Positions 1-7,806 of a stretch of DNA of 64,000 nucleotides are shown here, piece after piece. The notes beneath the pieces are model-generated. The model was not told where the DNA came from, did not search any database, and saw only the letters and a program-made list of their open reading frames with translations. This DNA comes from Stenotrophomonas sp. UBA2629. Its GTDB lineage: Bacteria > Pseudomonadota > Gammaproteobacteria > Xanthomonadales > Xanthomonadaceae. The stretch is from the NCBI GenBank assembly GCA_002359895.1, contig DEOB01000004.1, forward strand, positions 252,629 through 316,628, read 5' to 3'. Numbering within the stretch: position 1 is the first letter of the stretch; each line of letters starts with the position of its first letter. Position numbers and translations under genes: made by a program.

Positions 1-394
1 GCTCCAGCTGCTGCACCACACGCTTGATCATGCGCAGCTGGTCGTCCGAATCCATCACCTGGAACGCTTCCGGCAACTTGGCTTCAGGCCAATGCAGGCG
101 CAGCAGGCGATGTGCCAGACCATGGAACGTGCCGATCCACATCCCACGGCTGCCCTTGGGCAGCTGCGCGTCGATGCGGTGGCGCATTTCGCCGGCGGCC
201 TTGTTGGTGAAAGTCACCGCAAAGATGCCGTGCGTAGGCACGTCAAAGACTTCGTTGAGCCACGCGATGCGATGAATGAGCACGCGTGTCTTGCCGGAAC
301 CGGCGCCGGCAAGAATCAGGTGGTGACCAGGAGGCGCGGAAACGGCCTCGCGCTGGGCTGCATTCAGCCCGTCGAGAAGGTGGGAGACATCCAT
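1..394 (-). CDS. uvrD: DNA helicase II UvrD, N-terminal part (runs off window)
   Basis: Superfamily 1 3'-5' DNA helicase used in nucleotide excision repair and mismatch repair. Only the first 131 codons are in the window; the gene continues past base 1. Reading the minus strand from the ATG at 392-394 gives a Q motif (LNAAQREAV, residues 10-18), a Walker A loop AGAGSGKT (29-36) and motif Ia VTFTNKAAGEM near residue 60, followed by GTFHGLAHRLLR. The 1A domain is typical of UvrD/PcrA/Rep. A second, complete relative at 31461-33446 looks like Rep, so this copy is called UvrD. The upstream gene on the same strand is the FAD oxidoreductase ending at 438. The UvrD versus Rep assignment rests on this partial sequence. 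Confidence 0.85.
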   Translation of the reverse strand, partial: MDVSHLLDGLNAAQREAVSAPPGHHLILAGAGSGKTRVLIHRIAWLNEVFDVPTHGIFAVTFTNKAAGEMRHRIDAQLPKGSRGMWIGTFHGLAHRLLRLHWPEAKLPEAFQVMDSDDQLRMIKRVVQQLE

Positions 395-437
395 TGGCGC
401 ATTTTACGGGATGCGCCTCGCAGGCGCCGAGACTGGC

Positions 438-1820
438 TTAGCGCGCCAACACGGCCACCGCCGCTGCGGCCGCCTGAGCGCGCAGTTCCGGCACGGCCAG
501 GCTCTCCCACAAGCGGCCAATACGCAGGCTGCCCAGCACCTGTACGCGCGGCTCGATTGCGCCGTCGGCATCGATCAGGCTGCCGTCAGGCGCGCTGTCG
601 ATACCCATGCCGTGCGGCCCAGGCCGGCCAAGGCCGCTGCCCAGCAACTGCTGCAGCAAGGCATTACGCATGGCCTGCGCACGCATCTCCACGCCGGTGG
701 CGTTGATGACGTATTGCACGTCCAGTTGGAACGGATGGCGGCGCTTGTCCAAGGCCGTGAGCTGGATGCAGGCGCCATCGGCAAATGCGGTTTCCAGCCG
801 CCCCCGGTGCAACTGCAATCGGCCTTGCTGCTGCAGTTCCATCAACTGCGCATGTACGGGCGCAGCGATGCGGTGGCGGTGTACGTCCCAGTAGCGCACC
901 ACGTGCCGCAGGAAGCGGCGCTGGTCGTCAAACGACAAGGTCTGCCACAGCGCCTGCCCCATCGGGCGGATGCGCTCCATCACGTTCTGCCACGGAATAC
1001 CGCGCTCGGCCGCTTCGGCAGCATATTGCCGCAACGCATGCAGGCGCTGGCGCAGGTCCATTTTCAACAAGGGTTCGGGGTCGTAATCGGCAGCCGGCCC
1101 TTTGGCGTGTGGCAACGGCAGCAGCGCGTGCCGTGACAGCACATGGATACGCCCGCGATGCCCGCTGGCCTGCAACGACACCACGGTGTCGGCCATGCTC
1201 AACCCGGAGCCGACAATGGCCACATCCGCCGTAGTGGCGATGGCGCGCACGGCATCGAAATCCCAGGCTTCCACGCGCTTGCCGTCCGGCAACGAGCCTG
1301 CACCGCGTGCAGGCAGCGGACGCAACGCATTGCCCGTAGCCAACACCACACGATGCGCGCGCAGCTGCTGGCCCGAGGCCAAGGTCAGTTGAAAGCCTGC
1401 ATCGTCACGGTCCAACGCCTGTACACGCTCGGCGCGGATTTCCAATTGCGCCGGGCTGCTTTCCACCGCCTGTTGAAGGCGATGGCGCAGGTAATCGGCA
1501 AAATGGCTGCGCGGCACAAACTGCGTTGCCAGCGTGTCACGTTCAACGCCGGGGAAGGCCCGCACCTCCAACAGGTAGTCGAGGAAATCCTCCACCTTGT
1601 CGGGGAAGCCACCCATCTTGCCGGCCGGTACGTTGAGCAGATGCTCCGGGTACACCGTGGCATAAGCCACACCACGCGCCAACGGCAGCGACGGTTCGAC
1701 AATCAGCACGCGCAGCGGCTGTTGCGCGCCGCGCAGCATGCCGATGGCGGCAAGGACGCCGGCAGCACCGCCACCGATGATGGCCACATCACACGGCCCG
1801 GAAGTATCAACTACGCTCAT
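438..1820 (-). CDS. FAD/NAD(P)-binding oxidoreductase, NAD_binding_9 type
   Basis: Predicted flavoprotein of 460 residues. A dinucleotide-binding motif VAIIGGGAAGVLAA lies at the N-terminus and a second one, VAIVGSGLSMADTV, lies mid-protein, as in two-nucleotide-binding (FAD plus NADPH) oxidoreductases of the NAD_binding_9/HpyO-like group. The sequence between them (GVAYATVYPEHLLNVPAGKMGGFP) matches the family's usual 'LLNVP' segment. The ATG at 1818-1820 is preferred over an in-frame GTG eight codons upstream because it sits next to the Rossmann strand. It lies just upstream of uvrD on the same strand. The substrate cannot be read from the sequence. Confidence 0.75.
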   Translation of the reverse strand: MSVVDTSGPCDVAIIGGGAAGVLAAIGMLRGAQQPLRVLIVEPSLPLARGVAYATVYPEHLLNVPAGKMGGFPDKVEDFLDYLLEVRAFPGVERDTLATQFVPRSHFADYLRHRLQQAVESSPAQLEIRAERVQALDRDDAGFQLTLASGQQLRAHRVVLATGNALRPLPARGAGSLPDGKRVEAWDFDAVRAIATTADVAIVGSGLSMADTVVSLQASGHRGRIHVLSRHALLPLPHAKGPAADYDPEPLLKMDLRQRLHALRQYAAEAAERGIPWQNVMERIRPMGQALWQTLSFDDQRRFLRHVVRYWDVHRHRIAAPVHAQLMELQQQGRLQLHRGRLETAFADGACIQLTALDKRRHPFQLDVQYVINATGVEMRAQAMRNALLQQLLGSGLGRPGPHGMGIDSAPDGSLIDADGAIEPRVQVLGSLRIGRLWESLAVPELRAQAAAAAVAVLAR

Positions 1821-1916
1821 TGGCCCGATTGTAGGCGATGCCACGTAATTACCTGATGCCTTGGACGCATGTGCTCATGGGCGATGCAGCGTTGCTTTTT
1901 CATACGGCTGAAACAC

Positions 1917-1940
1917 AAAACCCGCCTTTCGGCGGGTTTT
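1917..1940. terminator. Bidirectional intrinsic terminator
   Basis: AAAACCCGCC and GGCGGGTTTT form a perfect 10-bp stem around a tttc loop, with a T-run on either strand. It lies directly downstream of rpmG on the minus strand and so ends the rpmB-rpmG transcript. Confidence 0.88.
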
Positions 1941-1973
1941 GCTTGGAACGGTAAACCAGGTAATCCCGAGGGA

Positions 1974-2138
1974 TTACTTGATCTTGCCTTCCTTGTACAG
2001 AACGTGCTTACGAACAACCGGGTCGTACTTCAGGAATTCCATCTTCGCCGGGGTGTTCTTCTTGTTCTTGTCGGTCGTGTAGAAGTGGCCAGTGCCGGCC
2101 GAGGAAATCATACGGACCTTATCGCGCTTACCTGCCAT
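1974..2138 (-). CDS. rpmG: 50S ribosomal protein L33, zinc-independent form
   Basis: A 54-residue basic protein of the large ribosomal subunit. The translation begins MAGKRDKVRMISSAGTGH and ends HVLYKEGKIK, the full length of bacterial L33. It contains no cysteine, so it is the C-minus version that does not bind zinc. It starts 13 bases after the rpmB stop codon, a conserved pairing, and is followed by the strong terminator at 1917-1940. It is too short for many gene finders but is certain from sequence. Confidence 0.96.
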   Translation of the reverse strand: MAGKRDKVRMISSAGTGHFYTTDKNKKNTPAKMEFLKYDPVVRKHVLYKEGKIK

Positions 2139-2151
2139 GATCGTTTACTCC

Positions 2152-2388
2152 TCAGACCTTTTCGCCGCGCGCACGCAGCTCAGCCAGAACGGAATCAATG
2201 CCGTTCTTGTCGATGGTGCGCAGTGCATGCGCGGAAACACGAAGCTTTACCCAGCGGTTCTCGCTGGCAACCCAGAAACGGCGCTCGTGCAGGTTGGGCA
2301 GGAAACGACGACGGGTCTTGTTGTTGGCGTGCGAGACGTTGTTACCCGTCTGCACTCCCTTGCCGGAAACTTGGCATACGCGGGACAT
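2152..2388 (-). CDS. rpmB: 50S ribosomal protein L28
   Basis: A 78-residue large-subunit ribosomal protein, first gene of the rpmB-rpmG pair. The protein starts MSRVCQVSGKGVQTGNNVSH and contains the family's core NKTRRRFLPNLHERRFWV. An upstream in-frame extension exists, but the ATG at 2386-2388 gives exactly the L28 N-terminus. A GC-rich leader of roughly 100 bases precedes it. Confidence 0.96.
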   Translation of the reverse strand: MSRVCQVSGKGVQTGNNVSHANNKTRRRFLPNLHERRFWVASENRWVKLRVSAHALRTIDKNGIDSVLAELRARGEKV

Positions 2389-2584
2389 TGCGCACCTCGG
2401 TAGTGATTGTGTCGCCCCGTAGCCCGGGGGACGGCGGCCTCGATGGTTGCCCACCACACATCATGAGAATCAAAGGGTTACGCTGGCGTTGGGCGGCCGG
2501 GGACGTGCTCCCGGGGGCGCCGCCCGGCACGAAACCGGACACAGCGAGCCGCGCAGTATGCCGGCAAACAAAGGCCAGCGCAAG

Positions 2585-3505
2585 TTACCCACAGCCCGCA
2601 CCCGGACTCCCCCCGCCCATCGTCTCCACCACCCAATCGATGAACACCCGCAACCGATGGCTCATGTGCCGGTTCGGCGGAAACATCACATGCATCGGCA
2701 TCGGCGGCAGCTGCCAGTCCTGCAGCAGTGGCTGCAGTTCGCCACGGGCTACGTGGGGAGCGGCCATGTAGTCGGGAAGCGCGATCACGCCAAGCCCCGC
2801 CAAGCCGGCGGCCAGACAGGCTTGGCCCTCATCGAAGGCCAGCCGGTACGCCCCCTGGATGTCCACCCGCTCTGCGCCGCGGTGTGCCGGAAGGGTCCGC
2901 ACGCGGCCACTGCGCGAACTGATGAACCCCACGATGTGATGATCCGGCCCCTCCAGCGCCCGCGGATGCCCGGGAATTCCGAAGCGCTGCACGTAGCCCG
3001 GGCTGGCGTGGAACCCGAGCGGCAGACTGCGCAAGGGCCGCGCCACCAGCGCCGGGTCGGCCGGGCTGCCACCACGGATCACGCAGTCAACGTTGTCAGC
3101 AATGACGTCCACCTCGCGGTCGCTGACCCCGATGTCCAGTTGGATGTCCGGGTAACGCGCCTGAAACACCGGTAACGCCGGAATCAACAGCAGCCGCGCG
3201 AAGGGCCCGGGCACATCAATGCGCAGGCGTCCTCGTGGCTGCTGGGCGGCATCGCCCAGGCCGCCCTCGACCTCCTCCAGTTCTGCCAGCAGGCGCGCGA
3301 TGCGCGGGTAGTAAGCCGCTCCATCAGCAGTGACACTGACCCGCCGCGTGGTCCGGTTGAGCAGCCGCAGGCGCAGGTGCGCCTCCAACTGCTGCACCAG
3401 CTGGGTGACCGTGGTACGGCTGAGCTGCAAGGTGTGCGCGGCACGGGTGAAGCTGCCGGTTTCCACCACCCGGGCAAAGGCCCGCATCGCTTCGAAGCGG
3501 TCCAT
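2585..3505 (-). CDS. LysR-family transcriptional regulator
   Basis: About 306 residues, usual for LysR. The N-terminal helix-turn-helix (MDRFEAMRAFARVVETGSFTR onward, to about residue 60) is followed by the substrate-binding domain with GRLRIDVPGPFARLLL. It belongs to the CrgA/AaeR-like group by its opening and by the RTTRRVSVTADG segment. An ATG five codons upstream (3520) is also possible; the one at 3505 gives the standard N-terminus. It is divergent from the RidA gene at 3639, which is its most likely target. The effector is unknown. Confidence 0.88.
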   Translation of the reverse strand: MDRFEAMRAFARVVETGSFTRAAHTLQLSRTTVTQLVQQLEAHLRLRLLNRTTRRVSVTADGAAYYPRIARLLAELEEVEGGLGDAAQQPRGRLRIDVPGPFARLLLIPALPVFQARYPDIQLDIGVSDREVDVIADNVDCVIRGGSPADPALVARPLRSLPLGFHASPGYVQRFGIPGHPRALEGPDHHIVGFISSRSGRVRTLPAHRGAERVDIQGAYRLAFDEGQACLAAGLAGLGVIALPDYMAAPHVARGELQPLLQDWQLPPMPMHVMFPPNRHMSHRLRVFIDWVVETMGGGSPGAGCG

Positions 3506-3638
3506 TGAGCGGCTCGCCATTGTTTGAAATTGCCAATCAATCTAGGCCGATAATTGCGGTTTATCCAGACAGAAATGCCAAAGACGATAGGCATCCTGCT
3601 GGCGCGATCCGCGCGCCGCCTCATCTGGACCCTTCCCC

Positions 3639-4028
3639 ATGTCGCACCGTGACGTCGTCTTTCCAACCGGCCGCCAGGCGCTGTACGAGCACAACCGCTA
3701 TTCGCCGGCCATCCGTTCCAATGGTTTCCTGTTCGTGTCCGGCCAGGTCGGCAGCCGGGAGGACGGCTCGCCCGAGCCGGATTTTGACGCCCAGGTGCGG
3801 CGCGCCTTCGACAACCTCAATGCGGTGTTGGCGGCGGCCGGCTGCACGTTCGACGACGTGATTGATGTAACCGTGTTCCTGGTGGATGCGGAAAAGAACT
3901 TCGCCAAGGCCTGGGCAATCGTGCCCGAGTATTGGGGCCAGGCGCCGCACCCCACCCTGACCGGGATCGGCGTGAACTGGCTGTATGGCTTTCAGTTCGA
4001 GATCAAGGTGATCGCCAAGCTGCCCTGA
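3639..4028 (+). CDS. RidA/YjgF-family protein
   Basis: A 129-residue protein of the RidA (reactive intermediate deaminase) superfamily. Founding members hydrolyse reactive enamines and imines made by PLP enzymes and form trimers. The segment GFLFVSGQVGSREDG and the C-terminal PHPTLTGIGVNWL match the family fold. The typical RidA-proper catalytic arginine segment near the C-terminus (PARxxV) is replaced by PHPTLTGIG, so it belongs to one of the RidA-like subgroups and deaminase activity is not assured. It is divergent from the LysR gene ending at 3505. Confidence 0.85.
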   Translation: MSHRDVVFPTGRQALYEHNRYSPAIRSNGFLFVSGQVGSREDGSPEPDFDAQVRRAFDNLNAVLAAAGCTFDDVIDVTVFLVDAEKNFAKAWAIVPEYWGQAPHPTLTGIGVNWLYGFQFEIKVIAKLP

Positions 4029-4059
4029 CCGGCGTCGGGCGCGGCACGCCTACCGGCGC

Positions 4060-4749
4060 TCACTCGGGTGCGAACTCCAGTGTCCGCCGCCAGCGCAGCG
4101 GTGTGTCCGCCCGGGCTGGGTCCGGCCCGAACCGCGTCAGCCAACCGGCGGCCAGCGCGCGTTCGCGCAGGCGCTCACCCACGCCTTCGGCAACCTCCAC
4201 TTCGACATGCGTCACCTTGCCCTGCGCGTCCACGTCCATCGCCCAGACCAGCTTGCCCACCCACTCCGCCGGCGGGATGGAGGCATCGTAATTGGGCCGG
4301 CCCGCCACGTAGGGGGCATCGTGCCGCTGGTACAGCGGCGAATCTTGCAGTCGGTGATCCACGCGGACGGTGCCGCTGCCTGTGCGGCCGTCACCCAGTA
4401 GGGCCTGCACGGTCCATGTGCCGGCGACGCCGGCCGTACCCAGCGCCGCGGCGTAACACTGTTTGCGGCCACGGTAGTCGTCATGGGCTGTGCGCGAGAT
4501 GCGGGTTCCCTCGGCATCGAGGATGTCTATCTGCAGCCCGCCCACATCGGTGTCCTCGACATTGGCGGCTACACAGATGCGGTGGTCATGTTGGCCATCG
4601 GCAATGAACAGGCCGGTCTGCGAGCGCGCAAGCGCGGCGGCCGGAGTCTGCTCCCACAGGAATTCAACATAGACATCATCTGCGGCCTGTGCGGCGGCGC
4701 TGGTCAAGGCCAGCAGCAGGCTCAGCACACCGATGGAGGCTCTTCTCAT
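4060..4749 (-). CDS. Secreted TonB C-terminal-like protein
   Basis: About 229 residues if translation begins at the ATG at 4747-4749, which gives a clear Sec signal peptide (MRRASIGVLSLLLALTSAAA, cleavage near residue 25). A longer in-frame start near 4914 would place the signal internally and is rejected. The C-terminal third (PPAEWVGKLVWAMDVDAQGK, then VTHVEVEVAEGVGERLRERA) resembles the TonB C-terminal fold, but there is no transmembrane anchor or proline-rich spacer. It is therefore a periplasmic protein of unknown role, not a working energy transducer. The middle part looks like a beta-rich domain. Confidence 0.6.
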   Translation of the reverse strand: MRRASIGVLSLLLALTSAAAQAADDVYVEFLWEQTPAAALARSQTGLFIADGQHDHRICVAANVEDTDVGGLQIDILDAEGTRISRTAHDDYRGRKQCYAAALGTAGVAGTWTVQALLGDGRTGSGTVRVDHRLQDSPLYQRHDAPYVAGRPNYDASIPPAEWVGKLVWAMDVDAQGKVTHVEVEVAEGVGERLRERALAAGWLTRFGPDPARADTPLRWRRTLEFAPE

Positions 4750-4934
4750 TGCCGCTTCGTTCCCGCGATGCAAAGGCCGATCTTCATCCGTGTGGCAACA
4801 CACGTGCAACACGATGACATCCATATCCAACACGCCGCAGCCATCGGCCGTTACCTGAACCGGAAATTCCGACGAATTCCCGAGATGTCCATTGATATTG
4901 TATCCACGGCCCACCCCTTGCTAGTTTGCCCCGC

Positions 4935-5282
4935 ATGCGCCGGATCACCCGCAACCTGAGTACCTACCTGCTGATGCTGCTGATCGCGGCATTTGTGGTG
5001 GTGCCTGCGGCTGATGCACTGGCGTGTGCGTTGGAACCGCACCCCACCGTTGTACACACCGGCGCCGTAGCCCATGACGCCGACGGCCAGGGCAAAGCCA
5101 GCAGCGACCACGCACTCAACGATGCCTGTGGTCACAACCATTGCCACCACTCCACGGTAAGCCTGCCGGCGATTCACGTGACGGCACTTGTTACGCCGCT
5201 GCTGGCAAGTTGGATGAATGTTGGCGATGCCGCGACCTACGCCGTCGCACACGACGAGTTGGCACGACCTCCCCGGGCATGA
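4935..5282 (+). CDS. Small His-rich periplasmic protein, CzcI-like
   Basis: A 115-residue protein with an N-terminal signal or anchor segment (STYLLMLLIAAFVVVPAADA) and a metal-ligand-rich middle: ACGHNHCHHSTVSLPAIHV, plus scattered His and Asp. It lies 55 bases upstream of czcC in the same direction. Its position and composition match the small CzcI/DUF2946-type proteins found at the head of czc efflux operons, thought to affect metal sensing or induction. An in-frame TTG three codons upstream is a possible alternative start. The specific function is inferred from context. Confidence 0.7.
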   Translation: MRRITRNLSTYLLMLLIAAFVVVPAADALACALEPHPTVVHTGAVAHDADGQGKASSDHALNDACGHNHCHHSTVSLPAIHVTALVTPLLASWMNVGDAATYAVAHDELARPPRA

Positions 5283-5293
5283 GCTGAGCGCAC

Positions 5294-5307
5294 CCCGCAA
5301 TTGCGGG
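5294..5307. promoter_or_regulatory. Perfect palindrome between czcI-like gene and czcC
   Basis: CCCGCAATTGCGGG is a perfect 14-bp palindrome in the 55-base gap upstream of czcC. It may be a protein-binding site or a small hairpin that tunes transcription into czcC. There is no T-run, so it is not a convincing terminator. Confidence 0.35.
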
Positions 5308-5337
5308 CTCCCGTTTCACTCATAACCGGAATTTTCT

Positions 5338-6591
5338 ATGTCGATCCTGACACGTCGGTCGCCGCGCGCGACCGTCTGGGTCGTTGCCGTGCTGTTGGGC
5401 GTGAGCCCTGCGGTGCCGGTAGCGGCGCAGACCGCACCTTCGTATGACGCATTGCTTGAGCGCCTGGACCAGTTGCCCGGCGCCCGCGTGGGCACCGCAC
5501 TGGCCGAAGCCGCTGACGCCCGCGCCGAGCAGGCCCGGGCACTGCCCAACCCTTCGCTGTCCTATTCCGCCGAAAACGCCTGGGGCAGCGGCAGCTATGG
5601 CGGCATGGGCAAAGCCGACACCCTGCTCACCTTGTCCCAGCCGTTGGAAATCTGGGGCCAGCGCGGTGCCCGCGTCCGCGCCGCACAGGCCGAGGCACAG
5701 GCCGCCGCACTACGCGGCACGCAGAGCCGCAGCGATGTGGCCAGCCAATTGGCAGCGGCCTATGCACAGGCCGAAAGCGCGCTGCGCCGCTTCACCTTTG
5801 CCACGGAAGCACTGACCCTGATCCGCGAGGACGCCGCCGCGGTCACCGCCATGGTTGAAGAAGGCCGCGAACCGCAACTGCGCGCGGTGCAGGCACAGAG
5901 TGAAGTGGCCAATGCCAACGCTGCTCTGGACGAAGCACAGGCGTTCCGCGATGCGGCACTGGCGCGACTGGCCGGCATGGCGCTGCTGGATGCGCCGGTG
6001 CAGTCCATCAACGAGAGCCTGCTTGATCGCGCACCGCCGCTGCCACGCGGCGTGGGCAATGCAGCATTGGCGGTCCGTGTGGCCGAAGCCGAAGCCGACA
6101 GCGCCGGACGCCTGGTTGAGGTGGAGCGCAAACGCGCCCTGCCCGACCTGAGTGCCACCGTCGCGCAGACGCGTTTTCGCGAAAGCAGCGAGCGCGCCTA
6201 CAACCTGGGCATCAGCCTCACCGTGCCGTTGTTCGACCGCAACCGTGGCGGCATCCGCGCCGCCCATGCCGACCAACGCGCCGCCGATGCGCGGGTGGAA
6301 CAGCAGCGCCGCGACAGCGAAGCGGAACGGTTGTCCGCGATTGCCGGACTGAAAGCCGCCGGCAGCCGCACCCGCGCCGCCGATGAAAGCGTGGTCGCCG
6401 CCGAGGAAGCCTATCGGCTGGCACGCGTGGGCTTTGATGCCGGGCGTATTTCGCAGCTGGAACTGCGCAGCACCCGCAGCACCCTCATCGCCGCACGCGG
6501 CACCGCCGTGGACGCACGTCTGTCGCGGGTTGCCGCGGAAATCGATCTCGCCCGCCTCGAAGGGCGCGCACCGTTTGTGGAGGCACCATGA
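5338..6591 (+). CDS. czcC: TolC-family outer membrane channel of metal efflux pump (CzcC)
   Basis: A 417-residue outer-membrane factor that forms the exit duct of an RND tripartite pump. The signal peptide (VVAVLLGVSPAVPVAAQT) is followed by two TolC-type helical repeats; ALPNPSLSYSAENAWGSG is the first-repeat signature and RKRALPDLSATVAQ the second. The stop overlaps the czcB start by 4 bases (ATGA at 6588-6591), indicating translational coupling. Order and content (C-B-A) fit a heavy-metal efflux (HME) operon exporting Co, Zn or Cd. Confidence 0.88.
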   Translation: MSILTRRSPRATVWVVAVLLGVSPAVPVAAQTAPSYDALLERLDQLPGARVGTALAEAADARAEQARALPNPSLSYSAENAWGSGSYGGMGKADTLLTLSQPLEIWGQRGARVRAAQAEAQAAALRGTQSRSDVASQLAAAYAQAESALRRFTFATEALTLIREDAAAVTAMVEEGREPQLRAVQAQSEVANANAALDEAQAFRDAALARLAGMALLDAPVQSINESLLDRAPPLPRGVGNAALAVRVAEAEADSAGRLVEVERKRALPDLSATVAQTRFRESSERAYNLGISLTVPLFDRNRGGIRAAHADQRAADARVEQQRRDSEAERLSAIAGLKAAGSRTRAADESVVAAEEAYRLARVGFDAGRISQLELRSTRSTLIAARGTAVDARLSRVAAEIDLARLEGRAPFVEAP

Positions 6592-7796
6592 CTCTGTCCC
6601 GTTATTCCCCGCTGATCAGCGGCCTGTTGCTGTCCGCTCTGCTTGCCGGTTGCGCCGGCAACGCCCAGCCTCCCGCCACCAACGCAGCCGCCACTGAAAA
6701 GAACGCCGATGACGACGGCCACGGTCATGCCGCCGATGGCAAAGACGGCACCTCGGCACAAGCATCCACTGAAGAAGCCAACGGCGATGAAGGCCAGGTA
6801 CTGCTCACCGATGAGCAGATCAAAGCCTCCGGCATCCAGGTGGTTGCGGTAGGCCGTGGCGGTGGCAGCTCCACCCGCTTGGCCGGCCGTGTGGAACCCT
6901 CGATAGGCGCGCGCGCTTCCGTAGCGTCCACCGTCACCGGCCGCGTTGAACGTGTGCTGGTCGCGCCCGGCACGGCGGTGAAGCAGAACCAGGCCTTGGT
7001 CGTGGTGATCAGCGGTGAAGCAGCCGTGTTCCGCGCCAACGCCGTCGCCGCTGCGGCCGAGGCCGAAGCCGCGCGCCTGGCCCATGGCCGCGACAAGGCA
7101 CTGGTGGAACAGGGCGTGGTCGCCCGCCAGGAACTGGAAAGCTCGCGCGCACGCTCGCTGGCCGCACAGGCGCAAGCCGCCGCCGCACAGGCACAGGCAG
7201 CCGCCAACGGCTCGCCGGACAGCAGCGGCCGCGTGCGCATCACCAGCCCGGTGGCCGGCATCGTCGGCAACGTGCAGGTCACGCCCGGCGGCGTGGTTGC
7301 CGCCGGCAGCCCGGTGGCCGATGTCTCCGACCCCACTTTGAACGAGCTGGTGTTCACCGCACCGCCCGTGTTGGCCGCGCAGGTCACGCCCGGCATGACG
7401 CTGGAAGTCAGCACCCCCACCGGCAACTTTGCTGCGACCGTCACCGGTGTTGCCGCCGATGTGCGCCAACTCGGTGGCGCCGCGGTGATCCGCGCCACGC
7501 CAGTGGATGCCGCACTGCCGCCGGCTGGCTCGCCGGTGTCGGCGGTGGTGGTGACCGGAAACCAGAGTGGCGTGATGAGCGTGCCGGCCGATGCCCTGCA
7601 GAACGTCGATGGCCGCAGCGCGGTGTTCATCAGCGTCGATGGCGGCTTCAAAGCGCAGCCGGTGTTGGCTGGCCGTCGCGCCGGTGATCGCATCGAAATT
7701 CTTGGTGGTTTGAGTGGCGATGAACGCATCGTTGCCGCCAACGCCTTCCTGCTCAAGGCCGAGTTGGCCAAGGGCGAAGCCGAGCACGGCCACTAA
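6588..7796 (+). CDS. czcB: RND periplasmic adaptor of metal efflux pump (CzcB)
   Basis: A 402-residue membrane fusion protein linking the inner-membrane pump to the outer-membrane channel. It is a probable lipoprotein: the lipobox LLAGC places the acylated cysteine at residue 22. An acidic, His-containing stretch follows (DDDGHGHAADGKDG, about residues 44-58), a feature of metal-binding CzcB proteins. The barrel-sandwich and hairpin domains are recognisable around RVEPSIGARASVASTVTGRV and SPVAGIVGNVQVTPGG. The C-terminus ends in EHGH. Six bases separate its stop from the czcA Shine-Dalgarno AAGGAG region. Confidence 0.88.
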   Translation: MTLSRYSPLISGLLLSALLAGCAGNAQPPATNAAATEKNADDDGHGHAADGKDGTSAQASTEEANGDEGQVLLTDEQIKASGIQVVAVGRGGGSSTRLAGRVEPSIGARASVASTVTGRVERVLVAPGTAVKQNQALVVVISGEAAVFRANAVAAAAEAEAARLAHGRDKALVEQGVVARQELESSRARSLAAQAQAAAAQAQAAANGSPDSSGRVRITSPVAGIVGNVQVTPGGVVAAGSPVADVSDPTLNELVFTAPPVLAAQVTPGMTLEVSTPTGNFAATVTGVAADVRQLGGAAVIRATPVDAALPPAGSPVSAVVVTGNQSGVMSVPADALQNVDGRSAVFISVDGGFKAQPVLAGRRAGDRIEILGGLSGDERIVAANAFLLKAELAKGEAEHGH

Positions 7797-7806
7797 GGAG
7801 TCGCCC

